Assembly (NCBI GenBank): GCA_024734555.1
Contig: JANPWX010000246.1
Coordinates: forward strand, 2,648,285-2,712,284
DNA length: 64,000 nt
Origin: Trochalopteron elliotii
Taxonomy: Eukaryota > Chordata > Aves > Passeriformes > Leiothrichidae
Reading direction: 5' to 3'
The position numbers and the translations under genes were made by a program. Shown here one piece after another: positions 11,401 through 26,400 of this stretch (positions are counted from its first letter, which is position 1; every line of letters begins with the position of its first letter). Below the pieces are notes generated by a model that searched no databases, was not told where the DNA came from, and was given only the letters and a program-made list of their open reading frames with translations.

Positions 11401-14400
11401 GCAGTGAGATGAGCATGGAGTTGCCATTCAGTACCCAGAAAAAGAAGTATTCAATGAGAGAGATGACTGCAAGTATTGCCCCTTTCCAGAAAGACCCTGT
11501 ATCTTTGCTGACCTTGAAAAATTTCTTCTGTTTCTTCCCCTTGTCATAACTCTGGGCTGTCTCTCTCTTTTCACAGGCTGTTTTTTCCTCCAGTATGGCA
11601 GGAACCCGTGTTTCTTGCTTAAAGACAAAAGTTACACATTCTTTGGCTTCTGAATCTGAGGGACTCTGGTTAAAACTTCTGCCATCAAATAACTGGTCAA
11701 CTGCCAGCTCCAGAAAATGTTTTTCCTCCTCCTGCTTCATTGACTACTGAGACTTTTCTATCTCTCTCAGTCTTAAGAAGTGTCTGTAGACAAACTTCCT
11801 GAAGGGTGTTCCCCTTCTCCTACATTGTTACAGGATTAGTGGAGGAAGGAGGAGCACCTTGACCATAAAAAACAGAGAAATCGGTTCTTAGCTAAATACA
11901 GGCTGGAGTGCATGACCATTGCTGCTGGTGCAATTCAGGCATTCTGAGTTCTGCCAGGCACTCTCCAAGTGCCTCGGTGAATTCTTGAGAGCTGTAATGT
12001 CCCCTGCTCTCTGATAGCTGGGGATGAAAGAATAGCAGAGAGCCTCTCTTTCCCATGGCTAATTGAGGTGCAAGAGACCAAATTAAGTGGTAAGGAGTTG
12101 TTCCCATGGGACAAACTTGAATGGCTTTTGCCATGCTGAGGGTGCAATTGCCTTGTTGCTGACCCCAGCTATAAGGCGTGAGGACATTCACAAAGCAATA
12201 GCCAAGGGAAAAGCTGACCCACTGCAACCTACAGCTCAGTCATGTTACACAGCTTGAAGAAGCAGCAGTGGGCCCCAGGCAGTCACTGGAGACACTATCA
12301 GAGGCTCGTGAAGGAATACACAGGTCATTTGCCATTACGGCGAGCCCTGTTTAGTAAATGCTTGGACATCATATACTGATTATCAAAACATAATATTGCC
12401 TTCCCTATTTCTGCAGCTTTCCCTCTTGCAAACCCCACAGGAAGGAGTTCAGTATGTCCCATAAGCATCATCTTGGCACCCCATTTTCCTCTGAGCATAC
12501 CCATGGCAACACTGAGCCCACCCATGCCAACACTGGCTGTGAAATATCTTAAGGACCAACACAGCAGGAACTATAAATCTATTGCTAGATTCTAAGTCAT
12601 GGCCCTGGGCCTTCTCTGTTTATTTCTGTTTGTTTTTTGTGCCTTGCCCAGCAAAATTGTTTCAAAGCTTTGACAGTGCTTCAGTTGTGCATGACTAGTA
12701 TAAATATTTGGTTTAGGTGACAGAGACATGGTCTGTTACAGCTATGCCATCTCTTATTTCAAGAATGGCCTCTGTTTCAGGAAAAGCTGTGCCCTGCAAA
12801 AGTGGTCACCTGAATTGCTGTCCTATGGCTTTTCTGAACAGGTGCCATGAGAGCTCCTGGCACAAGGAGAGCTTGCTTTGGGAGTTCCTCCTAGGGGTGC
12901 TTCCTGAAGGGAGACAGAGGCACCTTGGAGGTTTCCCTTGGCTGTTTTAGGGATGCTGTGCCCACCCTCAGGCAGCTTAGGATTTTTCAAGCACACTAGA
13001 GGAATGGTTAAAAAAACTTGCACAGCAATGGGGACTTGTGGGGGCTTTGAGGAGCCAGTCAGGCCTTTTAGGTCTCTGTCTTCATTTCTTCATGCATGGA
13101 AAAAGAGGCTGGTGTAGCTCAAAGGAGCATTGCTCTGCTTTATAATTCTGCATTAAGCCAGTGCTGAACTCCTCTGGAGATGCAAGCTCCTTGCTAGCCT
13201 GAGGGATTCCCAGAGGGAGAGATACTCTAAGGCAGGAGACGTGGTTCTAGTTTCAGCAGAAATGCAGAAGAGGAATTGGCATTAAAAGCTGGCATACTAA
13301 AAGCCAAGTCACATTTTCTATCAGCCTCAGACTGAGGATCGTCGTGACATGGAGAGTAGTTAGTGCATGTCCTTGTGTGCATGAGCACGTTGTGAAGAAA
13401 ACCAAAGCAGCTAAAGGGGAGAGAGGAAGCAACTGGATATTGGCAAGATTGATGCTGAGCTTTTCTTCAGCATCTCACCATCTTTTTTCCTTGGTCTTCT
13501 TCCCTCTGCCAGATTTTTTCTACTCTGTGCAGGTCCGTGGTCTCATCAGCCATTAGAAGCACTACTTCTTCCTTAACACGGGGTAGCAGGGTTGGACTTG
13601 AGCACTGATGGTATTTGCTGGTATTTGAACCTCAGCTCTTGCCCCATGTCATCACTCTTGCATTCAATGGGCAGCAATTCCTACCCATGGTCAGTGACGT
13701 TGACCTGCCACAACAATTCACATGATACCATCAGAGGCCATGGGCAGACTGATTTTTAAATTTTTTTTTCTTTCTTTTCTCTCACCCTTATGGAGCAGAG
13801 TTTCTAGCATTCTCACTTTTCATTTTTTTCCCTCTGCTTTCCTTCCAGACTGCCTATTATTCAAGGAGGGACTTTCACATTCCTGACCCCCACTTTGGCA
13901 ATGTTGTCTCTCCCCAGTTGGAAGTGCCCTGCCTGGACACAGAATGCCACCCTGGTGAATGCCTCTTCACCAGAATTCATCCAAGTCTGGCAGACACGGA
14001 TGCGAGAGGTATATTACATTTTCAGTGGCACCTGCTCTGAATCAGGACTGTTTGCTTTCAGTAAAGTGCCTGACCATGTCATGGCCATCACAGCTGGAGA
14101 AACTTCTATTCCTAATGAACCTTGGCCCTCATGCTGTTGCAGCTTCCTAAGCATCTATTCTCTATCAAAATGCAGGTGCTTCACTGCTGCTGAACAGGGG
14201 ACATGCAGACCTCCTCATGTGATTTATGGTCCCTTCAAAGTCTTCACTGGTCCCATCAGATCCCTTCTCCATAAAGCATGGTTAGCCTAGAAGAACAAAG
14301 GGAGGAAAAATATTTTCAAGGAAAGACCCCTGTCTAAGCACAGGAAACCTAGTAAAAAAAATGCAAGGCAAAACCTACTGTTAGCCTAGAAGAACAAAGG

Positions 14401-17400
14401 GAGGGAAAATATTTTCAAGGAAAGAACCCTGTCTAAGCACAGGAAACCTAGTAAAAAAATGCAAGGCAAAACCTACTGTAATTATTAAGGAAAAGGGCAT
14501 TCTTATGTAATCAAAAGGAAGGAGGAAAGGTCAGGGGTCTCATTGCTTTATTCTCCATTGATTGCCTTTATCAGAGCAAGTGACTAAATTTGCCTCTGTT
14601 CATCCATTTGTTGGTGTGCTTTCCAAACCACTTGGGAAGTATTGAAAGCTCACCAGGGATTTGCTGTACAGCACAGGCTGCTCTCTGCTGATACACATAA
14701 ATCTATCACAAGGGCACCGCTGATGTCTTTCAGCCTGGGTCATTCACTAAGCCCCTGTGCTTCTCTTCCCTTTGGAGCTGGGGGAAGGAAGGAAGGACCT
14801 CAGCACCACAGAGGTCCCAGCCTGGGCTTGTCACCAAATCTGAAGAAGGCAGAGAGCAGCCTCACCCCTGCCTGAAGCTGACACTGAAGCGAGCAGCATT
14901 TTAGAATGTAATTGCTGGCTCCTTGGCAATGATTGTCAAACACAGGGAAGTTCAGGGTGATAAATGTGTTCCCAGAGTGAAACTGATACTCAGGAAAAAA
15001 AAAGAGGCTGTGATGAGTCACTTGCCCTATCCCTGTGCTGAAGAGACCCAAGCCCTTCCCAAAAGGGAGATCAGTAGAGACCATGGCCCTGCTGTTTTTG
15101 GGCCAAGAGCTTTTCCCCTGTCTTGGGAGAGCAGGCAGCAGAGTGCAGGGCAGGTGATGCATGCTTGGGTAGCCCAAAAGGACAGGGAGGAGGTGATCTC
15201 TGGAACAAAATTAGTCCTGGTGATGATTAAATCCATCAGCTAAGGGGGAAGTTGCTGTGCTGCTGTTTTGGTGGTCCTGCCCACATGTAATTCTCAGACA
15301 GATTTTACTGTTGTCAGCAGGAGGCCTCTATGCCAGTCTGTCACTGGAGACTGAGCCTGAGTCTCATGCTGGATTTGCACTGACATGAAGGCTCAACAGC
15401 TGGAGCTCCTTCCAACCTCTGTTTTCATCCTCTGTTTTTCCAGGTTCAAGGAACTATCATTGTAGCTTCTTGCTTTCAAATCTTCGTTGGATTTTCTGGC
15501 CTGATTGGATTTCTGATGAGGTTCATTGGCCCCCTGACAATTGCCCCCACCATCACCTTGGTTGCGCTACCTCTGTTTGAGTCGGCTGGGGATATGGCTG
15601 GGCAGCACTGGGGCATTGCATTCATGTAAGTCTCACATCTCTGTGGGAAAGCTGAGAGTAATCACCTGCCTCTAATATGAAACCACGTGTCACAGTCTGC
15701 AGCAGAGTTCTCCTGGGTTCAAGGTTTGTTGATCACCAGCATGTGACAGGCTTGTGCAAAGCAGCCACATGACATAGTCATTCTCCTCCAACCCCCAGGA
15801 GGCTAAAGCCCTCAGTAACAAAGCAAAACTGAAAAATGAGTTTAAAAAACCTGATTTTTGTAAAAATCCTAAGTTCATAGGTCAGTAGAGATAGAAGCCT
15901 TTGCCACGTATGTGCACTCTCTGTCACAGTTGTCTACACACACAGTCTTACACACCCATTATTTAACTTTAAAAGACGTTCATAGAATGACAAAGTTGAG
16001 CACTCAGAGCTAGGTATTCTATGTTGAAATATCTGGTGCTTTATGTATTGTCTTCACATGAGTAGGAGCAATTGTTCTCTCCGGAGAGGGTCTGAGGGGG
16101 TCTGGAGAGCTCTATTTACACATGTAGCTTTGCAGCAGTGAGTGCTCTTTCAGGGACATTTGTGTGCCTGCCATTGTGCATGAGTGTAGACTGTGGCAAA
16201 ATTTCCTAGGTATTTCAGAAATGAATTTAAAAAGGAGAAATGCCACTGCATTGTTGCCTTCCAGACTTGGCACCTTCAGCTCCCTAATGCAGACTTCAGC
16301 ATGGGATAGCATGCAACAGGAGTAGGTTGTTAACCTCTCTATGGGCTCCCATTATTTGCTGGTGCTTTCAAAGCTAATTTTGAAGACCTTTGAAGACACA
16401 GGCTTGACTGTAGCCCTTGGAAGACAGCACATTGTTGTGAGGACATGCTCCAGTACACTTCTCTCCTGGTCTCTTCTCCTCCCTGCACCTGCCCTCCCAG
16501 AACCCAAAAGCCACCTCTCTTCTCCTTCCCCACTTCCTCACCTAGCTGGTCTCTTCCACTAGCACCCCGTACTATTCCAAACCCTGCTTAAAACCCAGCT
16601 GTCTCTTCACCATTGTTTCACCCATCATATTCCTGGCTTGTTGTCCTATTCTCCAGCTCTGGTGATTTGTCCTAACCCCTTAGCTTAGCAAATGTGAATT
16701 TTCCTCTTCAAACTGTATGTCCTTGCCTGGACTATCTCCTTTGTCTGCTGCTCTTCTCCAGCCACTAGCTCCTAAACGCACACTCACGCTTGACCTCTTT
16801 GCCCAACTGTACTACTCCATTAATGGGGTCCCAGTCCTCCAGCCTGTGTCCCTGCTCTCAGTCCAAATCACCTTTCTATCCTGTTCATTTCTGTCCCATC
16901 TTCTACCCATGACAATCCAAATCCTTTTTTTTCCTGACTCAGACACCTTAGCCCCAGCCTGATCATTGTGCTCTGAGCCCTTCCAGATGTGTTGTCTTTT
17001 GCTGCTTTCTCCATTCTCCATGGGTGTTGTTAGTGAAAGAGGGAAAGCAGGGATGGAGAAAGAGAAAGACAAGAGCCATGTGATCTCAGGGCTGCTGTTC
17101 AGCCTCACCGCATCCCAGAGCTCTTCTGGTGGAAGATCCCCACTGTTGCCTCAACAAACTTCTCTAGTGTGTGGTGATTTACTCTCTGGTGATGATGCAC
17201 ATACAGTTAATCACTGGACAAGTGATTAACATACTCAGAACATACTCAGAATGCTCAGAATCTTTATGATTTGCAAATGTTAAAGCCTGAGATGTTTCTG
17301 CTGACCTGGAACCTGGAGTCGTTGCAGACTGAATACCTGAGCAGATTTTTGTGAGAAACAACAATACCCGTTGCCCGAAAGAACAAGTTCTACTAAATCT

Positions 17401-20400
17401 CAAATTTCTGCTCCAGGTCATAGGGAGATCTTGTTACTGCTAAAGACAAAATGACCTTTTCAATGAAGGCTATATGCTATGTCTATTTCCTGAACATCAC
17501 TCTTTGAAATAGGTTTGATATATATTTTTCAAGAAGTATTTGCCCTGAGGCAGACATTTTCCATGGAAATTTTCATCCTCAATGGGTAGTTATGTAGAAC
17601 TATAAGCAACTGAAAATAGAGTTTGTTAATAGAATGTGTCAGGCAACCTGAATAGTAAGCAGTGACACCTCCCTGAGACAGATGAGGGTGAGTCATAATG
17701 CTGCTGAGCACCTTTGTTCATGCAAATGCACAAAATGTGTACTCACACAGTCTGTCTGGACTCTCTAGCATTAGAAAACATGAAACCAGTTCCTCCTCAG
17801 ACTTTCTCCCTCCAGTCATCCAGTGCTTTGAATTGTGTATGTCATGGAGTGTCTTTGCAGAGAAGTGAGGATAGAGTTTTCTTTGCACTGTTGGAATTCT
17901 GCCTGTCCCTGACTATTGCACCTACAGTTTGTTGCCTTTTCACAGGGGGAAAACTACCAGTTTTCCAGTGAAGTCAGTGCACTTCAGCTGGTGCAATTGA
18001 TTTCTCACCAAATCCTATCCAGAGTAATTCACTCAATGTACAATATTTACATTTGTTGTAAAATAGTGAGGAGTCCTTCAGAGGCCTGGCTAACACAGGA
18101 AATGTCCACGGTCTTCTACCAGCTCAGCAATAGAAGTGGGATGCCCAGTCCCTGCCCTCTCTTCACATGGTAGCCTCCAGCTTCATCTGGTTGGCCTTTC
18201 TGGGCAAAAGGCATATGTGGGGCAGGCTGTGAGTGCATCCAGATGTGCTGCTGTTCACAGATGTGTCCTACACAATGGATGGGAGAGGAGCTGAACCTGC
18301 AATTACTTCCAACAGCACGAGCCCTGCCCTGGAAGGGCCCCTCCGTCGCACAGCCCTCACAGAGAGCCATGCTCTCCCCTTCTTGGCTGGCTGGGAGGGC
18401 TCTGTGGGCACCATGTGCATCCCCACAGTCCCACCATGTTTTTCTTTCAAAACAGGGATTTGCACAGCCAAACCAAATCCTCTTCTTTTACTCTGTGTTA
18501 CAGGAGCCTTTTGCCCCTTGAAGAGTAGCATAGGTAAACCTGAAGTCAGGAAATTTCTAATGTATCTGAATTACACTGGCAGAACCTGAACCTTGCATGC
18601 CTGTCAGGTCTTTTTTTTTACTTAGGAGGCATTTTTAACCTTTCTGCAACTGTGCTATACTCAGAGATGTACTACCTGGGGTGTCAGTCTTGAAACAATA
18701 AGGCTAAAAGAGTTATTTGCAAATATGTGGTGTTATCAGTAGATTATGATGGAAAGCTTGTTCCACCTCTGGCTTGGTAGAGTGGGGAGCCACCCTCTGC
18801 TGCTGAGAGCCTGTTTTTCTGGGTCCTCTGGAGTCCTGGGTTCTTGGGTAGCAGGTCTTCACTTAATGTGGGGAGAGGTGGGCAGCTGGGCTTCCACTTT
18901 GTTTATGGTCTCATTTTCCCTCCTTCTAGGACTATTGTTTTCATAGTTCTGTTCTCTCAGTACTTGAAAGATGTTGCTGTGCCGCTGCCATCTTACCAGA
19001 GAGACAAGAAGTGCCACTTCTCTCCAATCTACCTCTTCCAGATCTTCCCGGTATGTTGGGGTTCCTGAATACTGGGGAATTGTGACAGAGGGACTGGCCT
19101 CACCCGCCCCGGGCTGCCTGGGCTCTTTCCACTCATGTCCAGATGAGTTAGTGCTTCCCAGCTGAGCCTGTGTGGTAAGGGGCAGAGGGGAAAAAGCTCC
19201 CCATGGCCCTGATCATTGGGAGGGAGGGAGAGAAGAAGAAGGGGCCACCAGGAGCTCCTGCTGCTTCTATTCCGTGTGCAGTGAAAAGGGTCGGGTGGGG
19301 ACACCTTGTCCACCCCAGCCGGGCTGAAGACGCAGCCATACCCTAACCAGACCCCACTGCTGCTTGTGATGGGCAGGTGCTGCTGGGGCTCTCCCTGAGC
19401 TGGCTGCTCTGCTACGTGCTGACAGTGACCAGCGTCCTCCCTGCGGCCCCCACTGCCTACGGCCACCTGGCCCGGACAGACACCCGTGGGAACGTTCTGT
19501 CACAGGCTCCCTGGTTTTGGCTGCCTTACCCAGGTACCGCTGCCTCCCCTTCCCCATCCTGCCTGCTCCTGCTTGCACCTCCGCTTATGACTACCAGGAG
19601 GAGATGAAATGTCAAAAATCAGGCAAACACCCACAGGGATTCCTGCTGTTCTTCCTCCCCCGGGGCAGATTTCAGGGCAAATGTGCCCCACCCACCTAAA
19701 CCGAGCTCTTTACTCGCAGGCCAGTGGGGAACGCCAACGGTGAGCTTGGCCGGGATCTTTGGCATCCTAGCCGGGGTGATTTCTTCCATGCTGGAGTCCG
19801 TGGGAGATTACTACGCCTGTGCCCGCCTGTGCGGGGCCCCGCCGCCGCCGAAGCACGCCATCAGCCGCGGGATCGGCGTGGAGGGCATCGGCTGCCTCCT
19901 GGCTGGGGCCTGGGGCACGGGCAGCGGCACCACGTCCTACAGCGAGAATGTGGGGGCCCTGGGCATCACCAAGGTGAGCTTCGCTGCAGCGGGGTGGCTG
20001 TGGTGCGTCCCGGAGGGTTCCCCCGCGGGGGTGTGTACAGGAGAGCGGTGCGCATGGCTGTGTGCTGGCCGTGGGGAGTGATCTCAGCCCACCTCCCGAA
20101 AGGCACACTGGAAAATTGTGCCTTGGCACGCTGGTGACCAGCTCAGGAGCACTACAAATGACTTAACAGAGGTGGGCAATGCTTCCCTTTCTCTGCTTCT
20201 GGTCTGCATAGGAAATTAGTGCACTCACTCGTGGCACCTGGCCTAGGTGAGGCTGAAAAGACAATGTTGCATCTGAGCTAACCTGTACAGGAAGGGAGAG
20301 AGAGAGGGAGAGGAAAGGAGGGAAAGGGAAAGCGTGAATATTTAATAGGGCTTCAAATTCTACATCTTCTATAACCCAAGGATGGCAGTCATGTGAAAGG

Positions 20401-23400
20401 TAGACTATTTCTTCAGGGTTATAAAACGTGATAGCAAAAGTTTGTGTTTTTATGTCTCTGTGAAGTTTTGTGCGTCCCTTGAGTATATTAATTGCACTTA
20501 TTAGGGAAAGAAATTTCCAGAGATAAGCTTGACAATCAGATTAAAGATTTTGTCTAAGCTTTGCAGCCAGAGGACAGGCTGACAGACATCTAGCTGCTAA
20601 CTGGACAGCTTACTCAAATCATTGCCAAATAAGCAATGCCATACCAGAAGAGCTGCAAGTCACTAAATAAATGCAGTTTCCTTACAGCTTCCACTCTATA
20701 ATATTGCTTATTTCATTAGATTTTATAAACCTCACTCACAATAACCGTTTTTCACACATTACAATGTTAGTGTTTAACTGAGGTGGCTGCTTTGAGCACC
20801 AAGGGCTGTCTGAATGTCGCCTTGGAGTCCAGTTTAGCATATCACCATATGTGCATTGTCACTAGGAATTCTGTGCATGTTAACTATCTACCTGAGCCAA
20901 TTCTTTCCTGATGTGTAGTTTGCTGCATGCATGGTATGTATGAGATGCTGCCCAAATTCATAGTTACCAGATTATAGGACATGTATTCTCACAACGTATG
21001 CTAAAGTCCTTCAGGAGGACATGCCATTCCTTGCTGATTCAGGAGGGATATTTCCCTTGGATCCCACCTCTGCTCACTCTGTCCACACTTGAAAGACCTG
21101 AAAATAGAGTGTCATCTCAGTCAATTTGAATCAGTGTAAACACTCTGGCTGGGACAGATGGGGATGCCGAGAGCACAAGGTAGATTTAATTTCTTTTTTT
21201 ACGTGGGTAACATGTTTTTCCATAACAAATGGAAACACAAGGGACTTGTTTCCTCTGCTTAAACAGAGATGTCCAGCACCACCTGAGAAGTCTTTGGAGA
21301 TCTCAGATACATACAGGGGCTGACAGATAAGGCGAGGACAAACTGCTAGATGCTGCCAAGATGCAACATCTTACGTCTTACCAGGCACCAATATTTAAAT
21401 TGCTTAATCAGGCCCAGTATGCCAATACTGAGAACTCCTTTCCAAGAAGAGGAGGATTTTAAAAGAGAGGTAAAGGCCTCAGAGTTGCCTCAGAGTCCCC
21501 ACATTGTGGGGAACCCTGCAGTTTCTTCAGCCTTAAGAAAGAGAACTGATTTTTTTGTTTTCCTGACATAATTGAAACAAACTCTAAACTAGTGGCTTTA
21601 GCAGAATATGGTCACAGTGCTATCACTGGATTAGGTCTCTTGCCTTTAAGGCCAACTCCACATACATGGTAGTTCAACATTTTAGCAAACTGAGACTCTG
21701 AATCTTTGTTCTAATCCTGGAACAAATGGATCTGTTGGCTTGTATTAATTAACATTTAAATGATAATAGTGTCCCACGGTTTTAAACCAGAGAGTATAAA
21801 AAGCAATGAAGCATGTAAGGCAATGCATGATTTTATTTTGAACCTCCACAACAAAACTTTTTAATTTATCTTTCACAATCAAGAAAGACTTAAAATATTT
21901 TAAAGGTACATGTTTAAGAAATACTTAAAAAGAGACATTATTAGGTACTGAGAATGTTTTTGTTGAAAGCATTCACAAAATGCGTGTCCTGTAATTAGAC
22001 ATTCTTCAGATATTTAAAGGGAGGGATTAAAATATTTAATTGAATTATAAAATATTTGCGGAGGATTACAGAGTTTCCCTGACACAAATATTGTAAGTTT
22101 AGCATGATTCTTTTAGGCAGGCCAAGTTTTGGTGTGGGCAAGGCATATCTTGACTTGGAAGTTTAACAAATATTGCTTCTTTCCTTTTCACTTTCCATAT
22201 AAATGTCTCTTTCAACTCTTTGTTTGGCAGATACTCTTTTTCCTTCCTATTCATATGCTCTAGCAGATCTGAATGAAGGGTATGGGTTGCTGCTTCATTT
22301 CATCTTTGTTGTAGTGCTCAACCAAGAAAAGGCCACCCTGAGTCTTCCTAGGGGGAAAAATGAGAAAAAAACCTGGTTTTACTGAAGATAGATGGGTGAT
22401 GAGAGATAGGGACAGACCAAGAGACTTCCTCACTTGTTATTTCTTGACCATAGAAAGGGTATATGAGATCCCAGAGATCAGGATGGAGCAGCAGCCAGTT
22501 CTGGTCTCTGAAATCTTGGTCTCCAGGGAATGGAGGGATCACTATGGGACACCTCATTGAAAGCCACTTCTGGATAACAATCCAAATGCTGGTGGAAGGA
22601 TTGTCCAGTGAATTGACTGGGGGGTTGCAATGCCAGACTTGTATGTATGCCAAGATATTTCTAGGCTAAAGCAAGAACAAGCAAGAGAAAGTGGGGATTG
22701 CTGTGCTTTTAATTTTTTTTTTAATTTCAGTTTAATCGCAAACTGTTGAAGTTCTGTCAATAGTAGGAGAGAGGATAACACTGAGTAAATAGGTGTGGTG
22801 CTCTCAGAGTGCCTTTCATGATAAATATTTATGGTGTACAAATACTGATGCTTCCCATTCAGTGTCAGCATCCCAGCTCACCATCAGCTGTATCCAAACC
22901 TGTTCCTGAACATGCCATGGAATGCTAGGGCTAGCGCTGACCTACCTGACAGGCTGGCACTGGAGCCTGCCACCCCTTGCCTTTCTCTGCTGGTCCGTGT
23001 CTGACTCTCTCCTCTTCCTCTTGCCCCAGGTAGGGAGTCCAATGGTGATCATTGCTGGTGCCTGTGCCATGCTCCTGAGTGGCATCTTCGGGAAAGTTGG
23101 GGCAGTGCTTGCCAGCATTCCCATTCCTGTGATTGGAGGCATGTTTCTTGTGATGTTTGGAGTTATCACAGCAGTGGGGATTTCCAATTTACAGGTAACA
23201 GCTGTGTGAGCACTGTTTCGTCCCTGGTGAAGGGGACTTAATTTAACTGAAACAGAGAATCACAGAATAAGCTGAGTTGGAAGGGATCCATCAGGACCAT
23301 CGAGTCCAACTGCTGGCCCTGAGCAGGACACCCCAAGAGTCACACCGTGTGCCTGAGAGCATTGTTCAAACACTTCAGCTCTGTCAGGCTGGTGCTTTGA

Positions 23401-26400
23401 CCGTTTCCCTGGGGAGCCTATTCCAGTGCCCAGCCACCCTCTGTGTGAAAAGCTGTATCCTGATACCCAACCTAAACCTCCCCTGACTCAGCTTCACGCC
23501 ATTTGCTGTCACAGGTCATGAGAGTTAAGAGATCAGTACTTGCCCCTTGCTCTTCCCCTCATGAGGAAGCTGCAGACTGCAGTGAGATCCCCCCTCAGTC
23601 TCCTCTCCTCCAGGCTGAACAAGCCAAGTGGCCTCAGCTGCTCCTCATATGGCTTCCCCTCCAGACCCTTCACCATCTTTCTGGCCCTCCTTTGGACACT
23701 CCCTAATAGCTTTATATCTTACATTGTAGTGCCCAAAACTGCACACAGGACCCCCAGATTCAAGTCAGCTTCTTACCAGACTGTGTTAGCTATAACTACA
23801 CTGCAGCAAATGTAAACATTTATGTTGGCAATTCCTCAGGTAAAGATAAGGGGCTCTACCCAGAGGGGCTAAATCACAGAGGGCTCCCTGGAAAAGGCAG
23901 GGCTGACTGGCACTGGGGACTGCAGGATCACTAATGCCCCAGCAGCACCAGGGCTGGGTCCATTCCCAGTTCCAGTGCTTGCGTCCCACCATGTCTCATG
24001 AGCACAACAGTAATCCACAGTTTTATGCATGTAATGTGTGAAATTTCTCCGTGCAGTATACAAATATGAACTCCTCAAGAAACATCTTTATCTTTGGATT
24101 TTCTCTGTTTGCTGGCCTCACAATTCCCAACTGGGCAAGCAAAAATAGTACGCTGCTGGAAACAGGTAAGAAGTGACATCAGAAGCATTTTCTGTAGCAT
24201 AATACTGAAGGAAAGGCTGACCAGAGAAATCTTTTAAAATAGCTTTTCCTGATAAAATTCTGAAATCTGTGCTTTGACTGCTGCCTGTTTGACTGTTCTG
24301 TGAGGGCTGTTTTTGCCTTTTGCTCTGATGCACAGCTCTGGTGCAGAAATCTCTGCTTTTGGTCAGTGACTGCACCTCATCAGATTCTTCTTGGGATAAG
24401 GATTGCAGAGCACTTCCCTGGGACACATTCCTGGGGCCAGGCAAGAGAATACTCCAGGGCTGAATCTTGGTCAAGGTTCTCAATAAATGAGGGGTTTTTA
24501 TGTGCTCAAACACAATAAAATGCTGTGCTTTCAAAATGCATGAGCATACTCCTCTACTAAATTCCATCAAGTTCACTTTATTGAAATTTTCAGTTCTCCA
24601 ACAGCTGGCCTTTCACTGCGTCTTGTGTGACTAATGTCTTCATCACAAAGGCCAGAGTGTCTTCTCTTAAAGTGTACGTGGTGTGCTGGGTGGGCTGATT
24701 AAAGAGCTGGGCCCACAAACCACATGCCATATAGATGCTCTAACAGGTGCTCAGTGCCACTGGGCTTTGCTCATGGCCATCAGGCCTCAAGGGGAAGCAT
24801 CACATCTGATGAACTTGTGAAATCCCATACTAAATATACTCACATTTCTTTGGGAACTGCAGCTTGTGTTCCTGTAGGGAACTGATGGTGTTATGGTGTG
24901 GAGGTGCTGAATGCGTTTGGAGCAGAAAGTGGCTTTTTCTGAGACAGTGCTGGGGTCTGCACTGTTAATAGGCTCTTAATGTATTTATGAGCCATCTCTT
25001 GCCCACTGTGGGTCTGTAAATAATCACGTAGAATAAAACTGAAACTGGATCTGAAACTGGCTGTGAGATCATTCTCCCTTCCACTGCCAAATCTTACATT
25101 CTGCTTTGGATTTGCAAGTCTCATCCAAGCAAGTCTAGTCCAAGCAACCATGCAACTTGCAGCCTCTTGGCACCAGAAACGTTTCTGGTAAAACAGGTAA
25201 AATGCATCTTCCTGCACCACAATCTAAAGCTCTGTTTTTCTATTAGGAATCATCCAGCTTGACCAAGTGATCCTGGTGCTTCTCACCACTGGCATGTTTG
25301 TGGGTGGACTTCTGGGCTTTATCCTGGATAATACCATTCCAGGTAGGATTTGCTGAAATGAGCTACTAGTTTGTGCCTGTCCTAGGGTTTGTTCCCTGGT
25401 ACTTTTTGTCTTCATGACTCCTGTTCTATGGATAGGAGTTGTGCTAGCAACCATGAAACACTATGTAACTGCACTCCTTCCAGAGAGAGATGAGGAACAG
25501 GAGACATCACTGAAATGGTCTCTGGCTGGAAAACAAGCAGCTTATCAGAAGTTAAATAACTTGCCAGGAACAACCCAGGCTGAGGAAAAGGTTTATTTGG
25601 CAAATATGTCTTTCAGGGAAAATGCCAGCCTAAAACCATATTGCTAGTTAAAAGGAGAGAGGAGACCCTCTATAAGAAGTGGAAGGAGCCAATGTGTGCC
25701 AGTATGGGAGCTGCTAAAACTGAGGCTGAACTAAAACCATGGCAGTGGAAAGCAGTAGGAAGGGCTTGTGACCAAACACAGGCCAACTGCAGCTGGCCCT
25801 CACAGGCAGCAAAGAGCCTTGGATTTTCATCTAGCATGGGGAGGGATGCCATAAGAATAGGAGAGGAAACCTTCTGCTGCAGGAAAAGAGGGGAAGGAAG
25901 GACACTCTGTTTACCAGATTCTGTTACTGTCTGAGGCTTCTTGGAAAGCCAGTCTCCCTTTGGCTTATTAATTTTCCTGTAGCGTTCAATCATCAGCTCC
26001 TCTGGGCAGAATTAACAGGTGTGCTCACTGCCTTTCCCAAGAGGGACTTTGCTGCCACAGCAGTTACAGGCACTTAGGAATTCTTTTGGCTAGGGTAAAT
26101 ACCTGTGACTGACTAATTAATGCTAGCTAAATCCACTCTGAAGTGTCTGGGCACTTAACATCCAGCCTTGCTTTCCCAGCACTGCACGAACCTCCCCTTT
26201 GGACAGTTCTTGGATCTTCTGTGGCAGGTGAAAACTTCTTGGTATACATGATTCCCATGGAAAGCAGTGGAGAAGGCTGCTTATCTGGAAGCTGTTGCAG
26301 GAAAAGGGATATTGTCTGGAAGCTCATTAGTGAATATTTGTAGAGCTCTTTGGAGCTGGAAGGGTTTAAGTAGAAGGGATTTGTATTTTGTGTTAGGTCT

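Noticed and set aside
23277..23815. Short open frames downstream of SLC23A4 exon 9
   Set aside because: They lie inside a reversed CR1 3' region and are not genes.
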